Shown piece by piece: positions 30,017-38,811 of a DNA stretch of 64,000 nucleotides (its first letter is position 1; each line of letters opens with the position of its first letter). Both the position numbers and the translations under genes were made by a program. A model generated the notes under the pieces. The model saw only the letters and a program-made list of their open reading frames with translations. It did not search any database and was not told where the DNA came from. Location: NCBI RefSeq assembly GCF_036231355.1, contig NZ_CP109496.1:2542001-2606000 (forward strand), read 5' to 3'. Origin of the DNA: Streptomyces sp. NBC_01431. GTDB taxonomy: Bacteria > Actinomycetota > Actinomycetes > Streptomycetales > Streptomycetaceae.

Positions 30017-31023
30017 GAGAGCCTCACCCTGGGGTCGATCGCGGCGTACACCAGGTCCACCAGCAGATTGCAGACAACGATGAAGAAGGCGGCGACCAGG
30101 GTCACGCCCATGACGATCGGCAGGTCGTTGTTCTGGATGCCCTCGATCGCGTACGCGCCGATCCCCTTGAGGGAGAAGACGGTCTCGGTGATGACGGCGC
30201 TGCCGATCAGGAGGCCGAAGTCCATGCCGAAGATGGTGACGATCGGGGTGAGCGCGGCCCGCAGACCGTGCTTGACGATGACCTTGTTCTCCTTGAGGCC
30301 CTTGGCGCGGGCCGTCCGGATGTAGTCCTCGTTCATGGTCTCCAGCATTCCGGCCCGGGTGAGCCGGGCGTAGAGCGCGGAGTACAGGAAGGCGAGGCTG
30401 CACCACGGGATCAGGAGGTTCCAGGCCCACTGGAGGGGATCGTCCGTGAACGGCACGTAGTCGATGCCGTTCCAGATGGGCCACTGGACCGTGAACAGGC
30501 CCAGCGCCAGCATGCCGGTGAAGAAGATGGGGAGGGAGACGCCGGCCAGGGCGACACCCATGGAGAGGCGGTCCAGGAAGGAGCCGCGCTTGAGCGCCGA
30601 CACCACACCCGTGATCACACCGGTGATCAGCCAGATCACCGCGGCACCGATGGCGAGCGAGAAGCTGATCGGGATGCGCGAGGTGAGCTGCGGCCAGATC
30701 TCGACGTGAGTCTTGAACGAGTAGCCGAAGCAGGGCGCACTGCAGTGGGAGGCGTCGGGACCGAACTTGTAGTCGGCTCCGACGAAGAGCGCCTTGATGA
30801 AGTGCCAGTACTGGGCGTACAGCGGCTGGTCGAAGCCCAGGTTCTTCTTCACTGCGGCGATCGAGGAGGGGTTGGCGTCCTTGCCCACGTACTGCGCTGC
30901 CAGTTGGTCTACCGACTGGCCGGCGAGCCGGGGTACCAGGAAGAAGATCGCGAAGGTGACTGCGCTGACGATCAGCAGCAGTAGCACCGCGCCGAAAACG
31001 CGTCGAATGAGGTACGCAGCCAC
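30013..31023 (-). CDS. Oligopeptide ABC transporter permease (OppB/DppB-like)
   Basis: A 336-residue permease with six membrane helices. The first helix, [30 protein letters not shown], and the EAA loop ([27 protein letters not shown]) are typical of OppB. A larger extracellular loop with two cysteines ([12 protein letters not shown]) lies between helices 1 and 2. The GTG start matches the family start. It is the third gene of the operon, separated from the binding protein by about 100 bp that holds a hairpin. Confidence 0.95.
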   Translation of the reverse strand: MAAYLIRRVFGAVLLLLIVSAVTFAIFFLVPRLAGQSVDQLAAQYVGKDANPSSIAAVKKNLGFDQPLYAQYWHFIKALFVGADYKFGPDASHCSAPCFGYSFKTHVEIWPQLTSRIPISFSLAIGAAVIWLITGVITGVVSALKRGSFLDRLSMGVALAGVSLPIFFTGMLALGLFTVQWPIWNGIDYVPFTDDPLQWAWNLLIPWCSLAFLYSALYARLTRAGMLETMNEDYIRTARAKGLKENKVIVKHGLRAALTPIVTIFGMDFGLLIGSAVITETVFSLKGIGAYAIEGIQNNDLPIVMGVTLVAAFFIVVCNLLVDLVYAAIDPRVRLS

Positions 31024-31037
31024 AGCTGTCCGGCGCC

Positions 31038-31080
31038 GGTGCCCGCCCGGCCGGGGGTCTCCCTTGACCCGGCGGGCACC
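31038..31080 (-). terminator. Intercistronic stem-loop after the peptide-binding protein gene
   Basis: GGTGCCCGCC and GGCGGGCACC form a perfect 10-bp stem around a 23-nt loop, 46 nt downstream of the binding-protein stop and just before the permease start. Hairpins at this place often stabilise the upstream mRNA or cause partial termination, so that binding protein is made in excess. Confidence 0.6.
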
Positions 31081-31125
31081 AGCGCCTTCACCTGCCTTTC
31101 GTGTTTCTGGTGGACGGGGTCCCGG

Positions 31126-32874
31126 TTACTTGGCGGAGCCCATCAGCAGGTAGTCGTACATGCCGAGGTAGGCCTGCGTCACCGTCACGTTCGTCGCCGA
31201 CTCGGGACGGAACAGCAGGTTCTTGCGGTAGATCAGCGGCACGGCGGAGGCGTTGTCCGCGACCATCTTGTCGATGTCGCCCCAGGCCTTCTCACGAGCG
31301 CCCTTGTCCGTGTTGCCGATGGCGTCGTTGAGGGCCTTGTTGATCGCCGGGTCGTTCAGTTCCTGGACGTTGTTGCCACCGGACGGCTTGATGGCCGAGC
31401 CGTTGACGATCTGGTCCAGGAAGCCGAAGCCGGTCGGCCAGTCGGCACCCCACGCGGTCATCAGCATGCCGAGCTTGTGGTCGTGCACGTACTGCGGGTT
31501 GCCGGCGAAGTTGGTGAAGTACTTACCGGCCGGGAAGGACTTGATGTCGGCGATGACGCCGATCTTCTTCAGCGAGGCCTGCACCGCGGTGGCCATGGCC
31601 ATCTCGGAGGGGCGGTCGGAACGGGCCGTCAGGCTGGTGGCGAAGCCGTTCGGCTGATTGCACTGCTTGAGCTCGTCCCGGGCCTTGGCCTCGTCGCCCT
31701 TGTCACCGGGGGTCTGGTACTCGTTGAACTTGGTGTAGCCGTTGACGGTCGGCGGCAGCAGCGTCGAGGCGACGTCACCCTTGGGCGCGCCACCCGCGGC
31801 GGCCTGCACGGACGCCTTGTCGATGCCCCACTGGACGGCCTTGCGGCAGTGGATGTTGTCGAACGGCGCGACGTTGACGTTCAGACCGATGTACGAGGTC
31901 GCACCGGCGTAGGAGCTGTCCGTGCGCGACTTCAGCTTCTGGTCGGTGAGGACCTTGGGCTGGGTCTGCGGGGCGACACCGGTGCCGCCGACGTCGACGG
32001 TCAGGTTGTCGGCCAGCAGGTCGTTGTCGATCGTCACCTGGTTGATCTTGAACTTGGCGACGATCTTGTCCGGCAGCGCGGGCCGGTTCGGGTCGGTCTT
32101 CGGGTCCCACTGAGGGTTGCGGACCAGCGTTGCGCCCTTGCCCTCCTCGTACGACTGGAACTTGTACGGGCCCGAGGAGACGATGCTCTGGACGTACGCG
32201 GCACCCTTGTCCTTCGCGGCCGGCACGGGGGCCGTCTGCGAGAAGGTCGCCAGGTAGTCGAAGTCCGCGAAGGCGTCCTTCAGCTTGAAGACGATGGTGG
32301 TGTCGTCCGGCGTCTCGATGGAGGAGATCCCGTTGGGGTTCTTGTCCTTGTACGGGCCCTGGTACTTGTCGCCGTCTATCAGGTGGGCCTTGAAATACGT
32401 CGGACCGTTGGACAGGGCCTCCGGCGCGAAGTTGGAGCGCTCGACGCCGTACTTGACGTCCTTCGAGGTGATCGGCGTGCCGTCGTCGTACTTGAGCCCC
32501 TTCTTGAGCTTGTACGTCCACGTCTTGGCGCCGTCGCTGGGCACGCCCAGGCCCTCGGCGAGGTCCGGCACGACCTCCAGGCCGTCCTTGCCGGCGGCCG
32601 GCTTGAAGGTGGTGAGCGGACGGCTGTAGAGGCGCGAGAGGTTCTGCACCCAGCCGTAGTAGGTGTTGCCCGGGTCGAGGGAGTCGGGCACGTCGGACAT
32701 GTCCAGCGTGAGCGTGCCCCCCTTCTTGTCGGACTTGTTCACCACGGAGGTGAGCGCGGCATCGGCGGTGGTCTTGCCACCGGATGCCTTCGAGTCGCCG
32801 CCACCGCACGCGGTGGCACCGAACGCCAGAGCCACGGTTGTGGCGATCACAAGGGTCGCTTTACGAGACTTCAC
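31126..32874 (-). CDS. Peptide ABC transporter substrate-binding lipoprotein
   Basis: A 582-residue SBP of the OppA/DppA family (SBP_bac_5). The N-terminal signal leads to Cys23 in GATACGGG, the likely lipid-modified residue. Family blocks are visible: TLTLDMSDVPDSLDPGNTYY, KKGLKYDDGTPITSKDVKYG, ATSYIGLNVNVAPF. It should bind oligopeptides or related ligands outside the membrane. GTG 32874 is chosen; upstream GAGGGGGC is about 10 nt away. The longer frame up to 34116 runs through the previous gene and is not real. Confidence 0.94.
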   Translation of the reverse strand: MKSRKATLVIATTVALAFGATACGGGDSKASGGKTTADAALTSVVNKSDKKGGTLTLDMSDVPDSLDPGNTYYGWVQNLSRLYSRPLTTFKPAAGKDGLEVVPDLAEGLGVPSDGAKTWTYKLKKGLKYDDGTPITSKDVKYGVERSNFAPEALSNGPTYFKAHLIDGDKYQGPYKDKNPNGISSIETPDDTTIVFKLKDAFADFDYLATFSQTAPVPAAKDKGAAYVQSIVSSGPYKFQSYEEGKGATLVRNPQWDPKTDPNRPALPDKIVAKFKINQVTIDNDLLADNLTVDVGGTGVAPQTQPKVLTDQKLKSRTDSSYAGATSYIGLNVNVAPFDNIHCRKAVQWGIDKASVQAAAGGAPKGDVASTLLPPTVNGYTKFNEYQTPGDKGDEAKARDELKQCNQPNGFATSLTARSDRPSEMAMATAVQASLKKIGVIADIKSFPAGKYFTNFAGNPQYVHDHKLGMLMTAWGADWPTGFGFLDQIVNGSAIKPSGGNNVQELNDPAINKALNDAIGNTDKGAREKAWGDIDKMVADNASAVPLIYRKNLLFRPESATNVTVTQAYLGMYDYLLMGSAK

Positions 32875-32933
32875 CGGAGGAATGCCCCCTCTAGGGATGG
32901 TTGCGGCGACTGGGGATGTGGCAGGCCGCGTGC

Positions 32934-33932
32934 TTACTTGGTGCGCGGGTCGAGGGCGTCGCGCAGCCCGTCGCCCAGCAGGTTGAACGCCAGGACCGTG
33001 ATGAAGATGGCCACGCCCGGCACGATCATGTACTGCGGGTCGGCCGCGTACAGCTCGGTCGCTGAGGTGAGCATGCCGCCCCACGAGGCCTGCGGCGGCG
33101 CGATGCCGACGCCGAGGAAGCTGAGGCCCGCCTCGAAGAGGATGTTCGTGGGGATGAGCAGCGTCGCGTACACGAGGATCGGTGCGACGAGGTTCGGCAG
33201 CAGCTCCCGGAAGAGGATGAACCAGCCCCGGGCGCCCAGGCTCCGGGACGCCTCCACGAACTCGCGTTCGCGCAGGCTGAGCGTCTGGGCCCGCACGATA
33301 CGACCCATGTACGGCCAGCTGAAGAACCCGATCACGAAGATCAGTACGCAGATCCGGAGCGGCAGTCCCGAGAGACCGAACGCGCCGTCCTGCAGGGACG
33401 CCGAGATGGAGATGGCGAAGAGCAGCAGCGGGAACGCCAGGAAGACGTCCATGGTGCGGCTGATGAGGGAGTCCGCCCAGCCTCCGTAGAAGCCCGCGGT
33501 GACGCCCATGACCACGCCGATGGTGACGGCGAGGAGCGTGGCGCCTCCCGCGACGAGCAGCGAGACCCAGGACCCCTCGATGATGCGGGTCATGATGTCT
33601 CGCCCGTACTGCGGGTCCACACCCAGCGGGTGGGACCAACTCATGCCGCCCCAGGCGCCCTTGGGCGCGAGGAGCGCGGGGTCGATCAGATCCTGGTGGA
33701 ACGCGTTCGGGTCGAGCCCGAACGCCCACTGGATCGGTTTTGCCAGAACCGCGAGGAGGATCAGCAGGATGACGACAACGCCGCCGGCAACCGCCAGTTT
33801 GTCGCGCTTGAACCGCGCCCAGGCGATCTGTCCGAGTGAACGGCCCTCGATCTGGCTCTGCTTGGCCCCCGTGAGTACTGCCTCCGGCTGCGCTTGGGCA
33901 GCCGAACCGGTGGTCTCGATCGGTGCGGTCAC
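32934..33932 (-). CDS. Oligopeptide ABC transporter permease (OppC/DppC-like)
   Basis: A 332-residue permease. It begins with a cytoplasmic tail (about 35 residues), then helix LAVAGGVVVILLILLAVL, and carries the EAA loop EASRSLGARGWFILFRELLPNLVAPI typical of OppC. It pairs with the OppB-like subunit. It is unusual that this permease is the first gene of the operon and that the binding protein comes second (C-A-B-D-F). GTG start 33932. Confidence 0.94.
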   Translation of the reverse strand: MTAPIETTGSAAQAQPEAVLTGAKQSQIEGRSLGQIAWARFKRDKLAVAGGVVVILLILLAVLAKPIQWAFGLDPNAFHQDLIDPALLAPKGAWGGMSWSHPLGVDPQYGRDIMTRIIEGSWVSLLVAGGATLLAVTIGVVMGVTAGFYGGWADSLISRTMDVFLAFPLLLFAISISASLQDGAFGLSGLPLRICVLIFVIGFFSWPYMGRIVRAQTLSLREREFVEASRSLGARGWFILFRELLPNLVAPILVYATLLIPTNILFEAGLSFLGVGIAPPQASWGGMLTSATELYAADPQYMIVPGVAIFITVLAFNLLGDGLRDALDPRTK

Positions 33933-34332
33933 AGTGCCTCTGACCCCTCCCGGCCGGCGGTGGCCGGCCCATACCAGCCGCTGTAGCGGCTTGTTTCATC
34001 AGTGGTGCGGTGAATCCGCGCAGGGCGTGAAAAGCCCTGTCGCTCAGCGCGCGAGACCGGGGACCCGGGGGCCGACCAGCCTCATTGCGGGGAGTCTTCA
34101 TGGGCGTCGTGATCACCCGCCAGACCTGACGGCGAAAGTATGCGCAAACGTGATGCAGTAAGAGGGTTTCCGTTATCCGGACGCGTGTGAACCAGGGGCG
34201 GACACGGGGAAGTTGGGGCGCATGCGACGCCTGGGGTCATTGCGGCCTTTTGCCCCACCAGAAGGGACATTCCCCTTGTGCACAGGGGAAGTTGAGGGGG
34301 TCTGTGGGGATACGGGCCCTGAGCTCGGGGCG
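33933..34332. other. Intergenic region between the peptide operon and sseB
   Basis: 400 bp without a credible gene. It should hold the promoter of the peptide transporter operon (leftward): an AT-richer patch near 34120-34170 with CATACT is a candidate -10. Its right end holds the hairpin at 34270-34290 that would end the sseB transcript. Confidence 0.5.
34270..34290 (-). terminator. Terminator hairpin downstream of sseB-like gene
   Basis: TTCCCC and GGGGAA enclose TTGTGCACA, whose core TGTGCACA is itself a palindrome. It lies 43 bp past the stop of the leftward sseB-like gene. Confidence 0.5.
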
Positions 34333-35115
34333 TCAGTACGGGCGCGGCGCGGCCGGCGGGTAGCCGTAGCCGGGCGCCGAGGCGGTCTGCGCCTCGCGGT
34401 CGTAGAACGGGCGGGCCTCTGATTTCAGCCACATGGCGACCGGGTCGTACTCGTCGGACATCGCGACGGTGGACACCGCGAGGCCGTCGGGCACCGCGGC
34501 GACGGACTGCTGCATCATCGCCCGCACCGACTCCACCGACTGTGGGCCGAGGTCGTACAGGTCGAGGCCGATCGCGAGGTAGGGGGTGCCGAGCGCGGGC
34601 TGCACCCAGGCGCGGCACAGCGAACGGACGGCCGGGGTGCGGTGCGCGTTCTGCGTGAGCAGCGCGTAGAACTGCGGGATCTCCACGGCGGGTTCGGAGA
34701 GCCTGAGCGGTCCGGCGGGCATCCGGTCGAGGCCGGTGGCGATCCGCCGCAGATCCGTCCAGGGGATGCCGACCCCGCCGCCGGGGGCGTGCGGGTTGAG
34801 CCAGATCCCGTAGTGGTCGGGGTAGAGGGAGCGGGCGACGCCGAGGGCGCCGACCACGTCGTGGGCCCGGTTCCACCCGCTGGCGGCGAGTTCCTGCGCG
34901 GAGGTGACACAGGGCGCGTACGAGACGCCTTCGACCTCCATGTTTCCGTACTGGGCGTCCGCGGAGCCCGGTGCGCCGTGCCACAGCAGCATCCAGAGGC
35001 GGCCGGAGTCGGCGAGGGCGTGCAGCAGCGCCTCGTACGCGTCGTAGCGTCCGGGCGTCACCTGGCGCAGCATGTGCTCGACCTGCCCGGCCGCCGCGGT
35101 GCCTTGCGCGCTCAC
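34333..35115 (-). CDS. sseB: SseB-family protein (enhanced serine sensitivity), copy 1
   Basis: A 260-residue protein of the SseB family. It contains an N-terminal SseB domain (YDAYEALLHALADSGRLWMLLWHG, EGVSYAPCVTSAQEL) and the C-terminal domain (PYLAIGLDLYDL, VRAMMQQSVAAVPDGLAVSTVAMSDEYDPVAMWL), ending in a Tyr/Pro-rich tail. E. coli SseB was named for a serine-sensitivity phenotype; the mechanism is unknown. GTG 35115 is chosen as the first codon giving the family beginning; the frame is open to 35193. The second paralogue lies 168 bp upstream on the same strand. Confidence 0.85.
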   Translation of the reverse strand: MSAQGTAAAGQVEHMLRQVTPGRYDAYEALLHALADSGRLWMLLWHGAPGSADAQYGNMEVEGVSYAPCVTSAQELAASGWNRAHDVVGALGVARSLYPDHYGIWLNPHAPGGGVGIPWTDLRRIATGLDRMPAGPLRLSEPAVEIPQFYALLTQNAHRTPAVRSLCRAWVQPALGTPYLAIGLDLYDLGPQSVESVRAMMQQSVAAVPDGLAVSTVAMSDEYDPVAMWLKSEARPFYDREAQTASAPGYGYPPAAPRPY

Positions 35116-35283
35116 CCTGGGTCCCGCCCCTCTTCGATCCACCGTGCCGACGCCTGCGCCGCCCCGCCACCCCGGGCACACGCGTGCGGCCACGGGGTTG
35201 CAAGGGTCATGAAACCAGGTTAAGCCGCCGTACAGGCACCGCCATGACCCGGCGAAGACCTGCCGCGACGGACCTGGTGCGTG

Positions 35284-36057
35284 CTACTGGGCCCGCTCGT
35301 AGAAGGGGCGCACCCGCTCGCGCATCCATTCCGCGACCGGATCCTGTGTCACATCGAGGAGGACCAGGTTGACCGACCAGGCGACGGGGACCCGGCCGAG
35401 CGCCCGGCCGAGTGCCTCCATCGGGGCGTTGCGGCCGGCCCCGTCCCAGGTGGCGAACTCCACGCCGATGAACAGCGTCGGCGCCTCGCCCTCGATGGAG
35501 GCCAGCGCGCGCCGTGCGGTGCGCACCACCCCGGTCGCCTCGAACTCCTGGCCCGCCGCGGTCAGGAAGTCCACCGGCTCCTCCTGCCAGTCGGGCTCGA
35601 AGAGGCGTACCCGGGCTCCGGACGCGGGTCCGTCGAGCGCGGTACGCCCGGTACGGCAGAGTTCGGCCACGGCGGGCGGGGGCAGCGGTACTCCCACCGC
35701 GCCCTCGGGGTTGACCGCGATGCCCAGTTGCGGCGGAAGACCGCGGGCGAACTCGACGGCGGGCGCCACGGCGAACGGCATGTGGGAACCGACGCACTGG
35801 AGGAACTGCTGCTCGGAGCTGTACACCGGGACATAGGGGGCGCCGCCGAGCTCCAGGGTGGGCAGGTCGAGGTCCGCGCTGTCCTGGCCGCCGCCGTTGG
35901 GCAGGGGCACCCATACCGAACTGCGGCCGAGCACCTCTATGAGCCGGGGGCCCGCGTTCGGGTGGCCGAGGGCGGCGGCCAGCGCCTCTTCGAGTTCGTT
36001 GCCCGGCCAGCCTCCGCCGCCGTGCGGATGCGCGAACGCCTGCTCCGGAAAGTTCAT
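35284..36057 (-). CDS. sseB: SseB-family protein, copy 2
   Basis: A 257-residue paralogue of the previous gene, with the two SseB domains (LEEALAAALGHPNAGPRLIEVLGRSSVWVPL, APYVPVYSSEQQFLQCV, and VAWSVNLVLLDVTQDPVAEWMRERVRPFYERAQ at the end). Both paralogues end in the same pattern, PVAxWxxxxxRPFY. Its ATG overlaps the stop of the upstream P-loop gene (ATGA), and AAGGA precedes it, so the two are translationally coupled. These genes lie near the serine and glycine catabolic genes, in keeping with their name. Confidence 0.88.
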   Translation of the reverse strand: MNFPEQAFAHPHGGGGWPGNELEEALAAALGHPNAGPRLIEVLGRSSVWVPLPNGGGQDSADLDLPTLELGGAPYVPVYSSEQQFLQCVGSHMPFAVAPAVEFARGLPPQLGIAVNPEGAVGVPLPPPAVAELCRTGRTALDGPASGARVRLFEPDWQEEPVDFLTAAGQEFEATGVVRTARRALASIEGEAPTLFIGVEFATWDGAGRNAPMEALGRALGRVPVAWSVNLVLLDVTQDPVAEWMRERVRPFYERAQ

Positions 36058-36800
36058 GTGCCGTCCTTCTCCCCCGACTGCCGTGCCGGCCCTCCACGGC
36101 CGTGCCCCGAAACCCTAGCGCCGCGAGCACCGGGCCCGCGTCGCTCCTCGGTGAAGCCGATCCGCCGCACCGCCGAGGCGGACGCCCGGTCCAGCAGGAC
36201 CGCGGTCGCACAGCCGGTCGGCAGCCGTCCGGACTCCACCTGGGAGATCAGCCGCCGGGCCGCCCCGCGGTGCCGGGCGAAGGCGTACCGGGAGACCCAG
36301 CGGCCGCGCCTGGCCTGGCCCTCCAGGGCGGCACCGGGCGGTACGTCAAGGACGACGAGGCGCAGCGCGCGTCCCCTGCGCCGCGCCCCGCGGCCCAGCC
36401 AGTGCCGCACCCAGGCCTGCGTACCGCAGTCGTGCACGACGATGCTCTCGCCGGAGCGCAGCGCCCACCAGGTCCTGGCGAAGTGCGCGGTCCGGGTCAG
36501 CGGGCGGTAGAGGGCGTACGGAATCCCCGGCAGGCGGCGCTGCCAGGCGAGCCGGGTGTCCTGTGAGTCGATGCGGCGGTCGGTGACGGTGCGGCGCATC
36601 AGCGTCGTCTTGCCGCTGCCGGGCAGCCCGGACACCACCACGACGTCGCCCGCGTCGAAGAGCAGCTCCGGCGGCGTCCGGTCGGGCCTGCCGCGCAGGT
36701 CCCGCACCCTCTCACTCTCCGCCGGGCGCGCGCCCGGCGCCGCGCCCAGGTCCGGCGCGTCCGCCTCCCGCGCCTCAGCCGTGTTCCGTCCAACCGTCAT
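36054..36800 (-). CDS. P-loop ATP-binding protein of unknown role
   Basis: A 248-residue protein with one clear Walker A, VVVSGLPGSGKTTLMRRT, near residue 55, then VVHDCGTQAW, RALRLVVLDVPPGAALEGQ and an arginine-rich C-terminus. This resembles small AAA/zeta-toxin-like or shikimate-kinase-like nucleotide kinases, but no family is certain. ATG 36800 is preceded by GGGGGAG. The stop overlaps the SseB start. It is divergent from the glycine riboswitch and gcvT. About 44 disordered residues precede the P-loop. Confidence 0.8.
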   Translation of the reverse strand: MTVGRNTAEAREADAPDLGAAPGARPAESERVRDLRGRPDRTPPELLFDAGDVVVVSGLPGSGKTTLMRRTVTDRRIDSQDTRLAWQRRLPGIPYALYRPLTRTAHFARTWWALRSGESIVVHDCGTQAWVRHWLGRGARRRGRALRLVVLDVPPGAALEGQARRGRWVSRYAFARHRGAARRLISQVESGRLPTGCATAVLLDRASASAVRRIGFTEERRGPGARGARVSGHGRGGPARQSGEKDGT

Positions 36801-36935
36801 GGCACTCCCCCCTGTTCGGATCCTGCCGCCCTGCCCCAGAAGTGTAAAGAGACGGTAATAGACCGCGGGCGATTTGCCGCCTCGGGGATGCGTGCGATGA
36901 TGTGCGCGCCAACTGCATACCGGCCGTTCGAATCC

Positions 36936-37133
36936 GCGCGGGAGAGTCCTCAGCAGCTGTGAGCTGGGGCGCCGAAGGAGCAAGTTCCTCCCTTGAATCT
37001 CTCAGGCCCCGTACCGCGCGGGTGAGGCAGATCTGAAAAGCGGGCCGTCCCCTTGCGGGCGGTCCCACCCAAGGTGCAAGCCGTGCCGCGCCCAGCGCGC
37101 CGGTGAACCTCTCAGGTTCCGATGACAGATGGG
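36936..37133 (+). ncRNA. Tandem glycine riboswitch upstream of gcvT
   Basis: Two aptamers are visible. The first runs from GGGAGAGTCCTC (about 36940) through GCGCCGAAGGAGCAAG (36970-36985) to GAATCTCTCAGGCCCC and GCAGATCTGAAAAGCG (about 37041). The second contains CCAAGGTGCAAGCC, then GGTGAACCTCTCAGGTTCC and GATGACAGATGGGGAGG near 37132. These are the conserved blocks of the glycine riboswitch. It should switch on gcvT, gcvH and glyA when glycine is high. About 46 nt separate it from the gcvT start. Confidence 0.93.
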
Positions 37134-37179
37134 GAGGATGTCCTCGACCGTCATGCCCCGGGACCTTGGAGCCACATCC

Positions 37180-38304
37180 ATGAGCAACACCCCCCGCCTC
37201 ACAGCCCTCGATGCCCTGCATCGTTCGCTGGGCGCCACGATGACCGACTTCGCGGGCTGGGACATGCCGCTGCGGTACGGGAGCGAGCGCGACGAGCACA
37301 ACGCCGTACGCACCCGCGCCGGGCTCTTCGACCTGTCCCACATGGGCGAGATCACGGTCACCGGCCCCGAGGCCGTGAAGGCGCTGAACTACGCGCTGGT
37401 CGGCAACATCGCCACCATCGGCCCCGGCCGCGCCCGGTACACGATGATCTGCCAGGAGGACGGCGGGATCGTCGACGACCTGATCGTCTACCGCCTGGGG
37501 GAGACCGAGGCCCCCGAGTACATGGTGGTGGCCAACGCGGGCAACGCGCAGATCGTGCTCGACGCGATCAGCGAGCGCGCGGCGGGCTTCGACGCCGAGG
37601 TCCGCGACGACCGCGACGCGTACGCGCTGATCGCCGTGCAGGGCCCCGAGTCCCCCGGCATCCTCAAGTCCGTCACCGACGCCGACCTGGACGGGCTGAA
37701 GTACTACGCCGGTCTGCCCGGCACCGTCGCCGGCGTTCCCGCGCTGATCGCCCGCACCGGCTACACCGGCGAGGACGGCTTCGAGCTGTTCGTCGCCCCC
37801 GAGCACGCCGAGCAGCTGTGGCGCGCGCTGACCGAGGCCGGCCAGGACGCGGGCCTCGTGCCGTGCGGCCTGTCCTGCCGCGACACGCTGCGCCTTGAGG
37901 CGGGCATGCCGCTGTACGGGCACGAGCTGACCACCGCGCTCACCCCGTTCGACGCCGGGCTCGGCCGGGTCGTGAAGTTCGAGAAGGAGGGCGACTTCGT
38001 GGGCCGTACGGCTCTGGAGGCCGCCGCCGAGAAGGCCGCCGCGAACCCGCCGCGCAAGCTGGTCGGGCTGATCGCCGAGGGTCGTCGGGTGCCGCGCGCC
38101 GGCTTCTCGGTCGTGGCCGGCGGCGAGGTCGTCGGCGAGGTCACCTCCGGCGCCCCGTCCCCGACACTTGGCAAGCCGATCGCCATCGCGTACGTGGACG
38201 CCGCACACGCCGCGCCCGGCACCGCCGGGGTCGGCATCGACATCCGCGGGACGCACGAGGCGTACGAGGTCGTCGCGCTGCCCTTCTACAAGCGCCAGAA
38301 GTGA
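37180..38304 (+). CDS. gcvT: Glycine cleavage system aminomethyltransferase (T protein)
   Basis: A 374-residue GcvT. Visible family blocks include [55 protein letters not shown] and [17 protein letters not shown], with the folate-binding aspartate in the region DDLIVYRL. It takes the aminomethyl group from lipoyl-GcvH, releases ammonia and passes the carbon to tetrahydrofolate. ATG 37180 is chosen (TTGGAG ahead); earlier in-frame starts lie inside the riboswitch tail. gcvP is not in the window. Confidence 0.98.
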   Translation: MSNTPRLTALDALHRSLGATMTDFAGWDMPLRYGSERDEHNAVRTRAGLFDLSHMGEITVTGPEAVKALNYALVGNIATIGPGRARYTMICQEDGGIVDDLIVYRLGETEAPEYMVVANAGNAQIVLDAISERAAGFDAEVRDDRDAYALIAVQGPESPGILKSVTDADLDGLKYYAGLPGTVAGVPALIARTGYTGEDGFELFVAPEHAEQLWRALTEAGQDAGLVPCGLSCRDTLRLEAGMPLYGHELTTALTPFDAGLGRVVKFEKEGDFVGRTALEAAAEKAAANPPRKLVGLIAEGRRVPRAGFSVVAGGEVVGEVTSGAPSPTLGKPIAIAYVDAAHAAPGTAGVGIDIRGTHEAYEVVALPFYKRQK

Positions 38305-38404
38305 CCCTCGCGTCGCTGCCGCACCACCCTTCTCGTCTCGCTGTCCGAGACACTCGTCGAGACCCCGTCATCAGCACTCCCCCGCGTACAGGAGAATTCA
38401 GGTC

Positions 38405-38779
38405 ATGAGCAACCCGCAGCAGCTGCGCTACAGCAAGGAGCACGAGTGGCTGTCGAGCGCCGAGGAAGGCGTGTCGACGGTCGGCATCACGGAGCACGCG
38501 GCCAACGCGCTCGGTGACGTCGTGTACGTCCAGCTTCCGGAGGTGGGTGACACGGTGACCGCGGGCGAGACCTGCGGCGAACTGGAGTCCACCAAGTCGG
38601 TCAGCGACCTGTACTCCCCGGTCAGCGGCGAGGTCGTCGCCGCCAACCAGGACGTCGTGGACGACCCGTCGCTCGTCAACTCGGCCCCGTTCGAGGGCGG
38701 TTGGCTGTTCAAGGTGAAGATCACGGACGAGCCGGGCGACCTGCTCTCCGCCGCCGAGTACACCGACTTCGCCAGCTGA
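38405..38779 (+). CDS. gcvH: Glycine cleavage system H protein
   Basis: A 124-residue lipoyl carrier. The lipoylated lysine is Lys64 in [14 protein letters not shown]. It shuttles the aminomethyl group between the P, T and L proteins. ATG 38405 follows CAGGAGAATTCAGGTC; a longer frame back to 38168 belongs to the end of gcvT in another frame. It lies 100 bp after gcvT and 32 bp before glyA in one operon. Confidence 0.97.
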   Translation: MSNPQQLRYSKEHEWLSSAEEGVSTVGITEHAANALGDVVYVQLPEVGDTVTAGETCGELESTKSVSDLYSPVSGEVVAANQDVVDDPSLVNSAPFEGGWLFKVKITDEPGDLLSAAEYTDFAS

Positions 38780-38811
38780 CCTCAAGACCACAGGGATACA
38801 GGGATCGTCTG

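Noticed and set aside
31039..33489. An 816-codon open frame on the plus strand opposite the peptide-binding protein
   Set aside because: The opposite strand encodes a clear SBP and permease; the plus frame lacks any motif.
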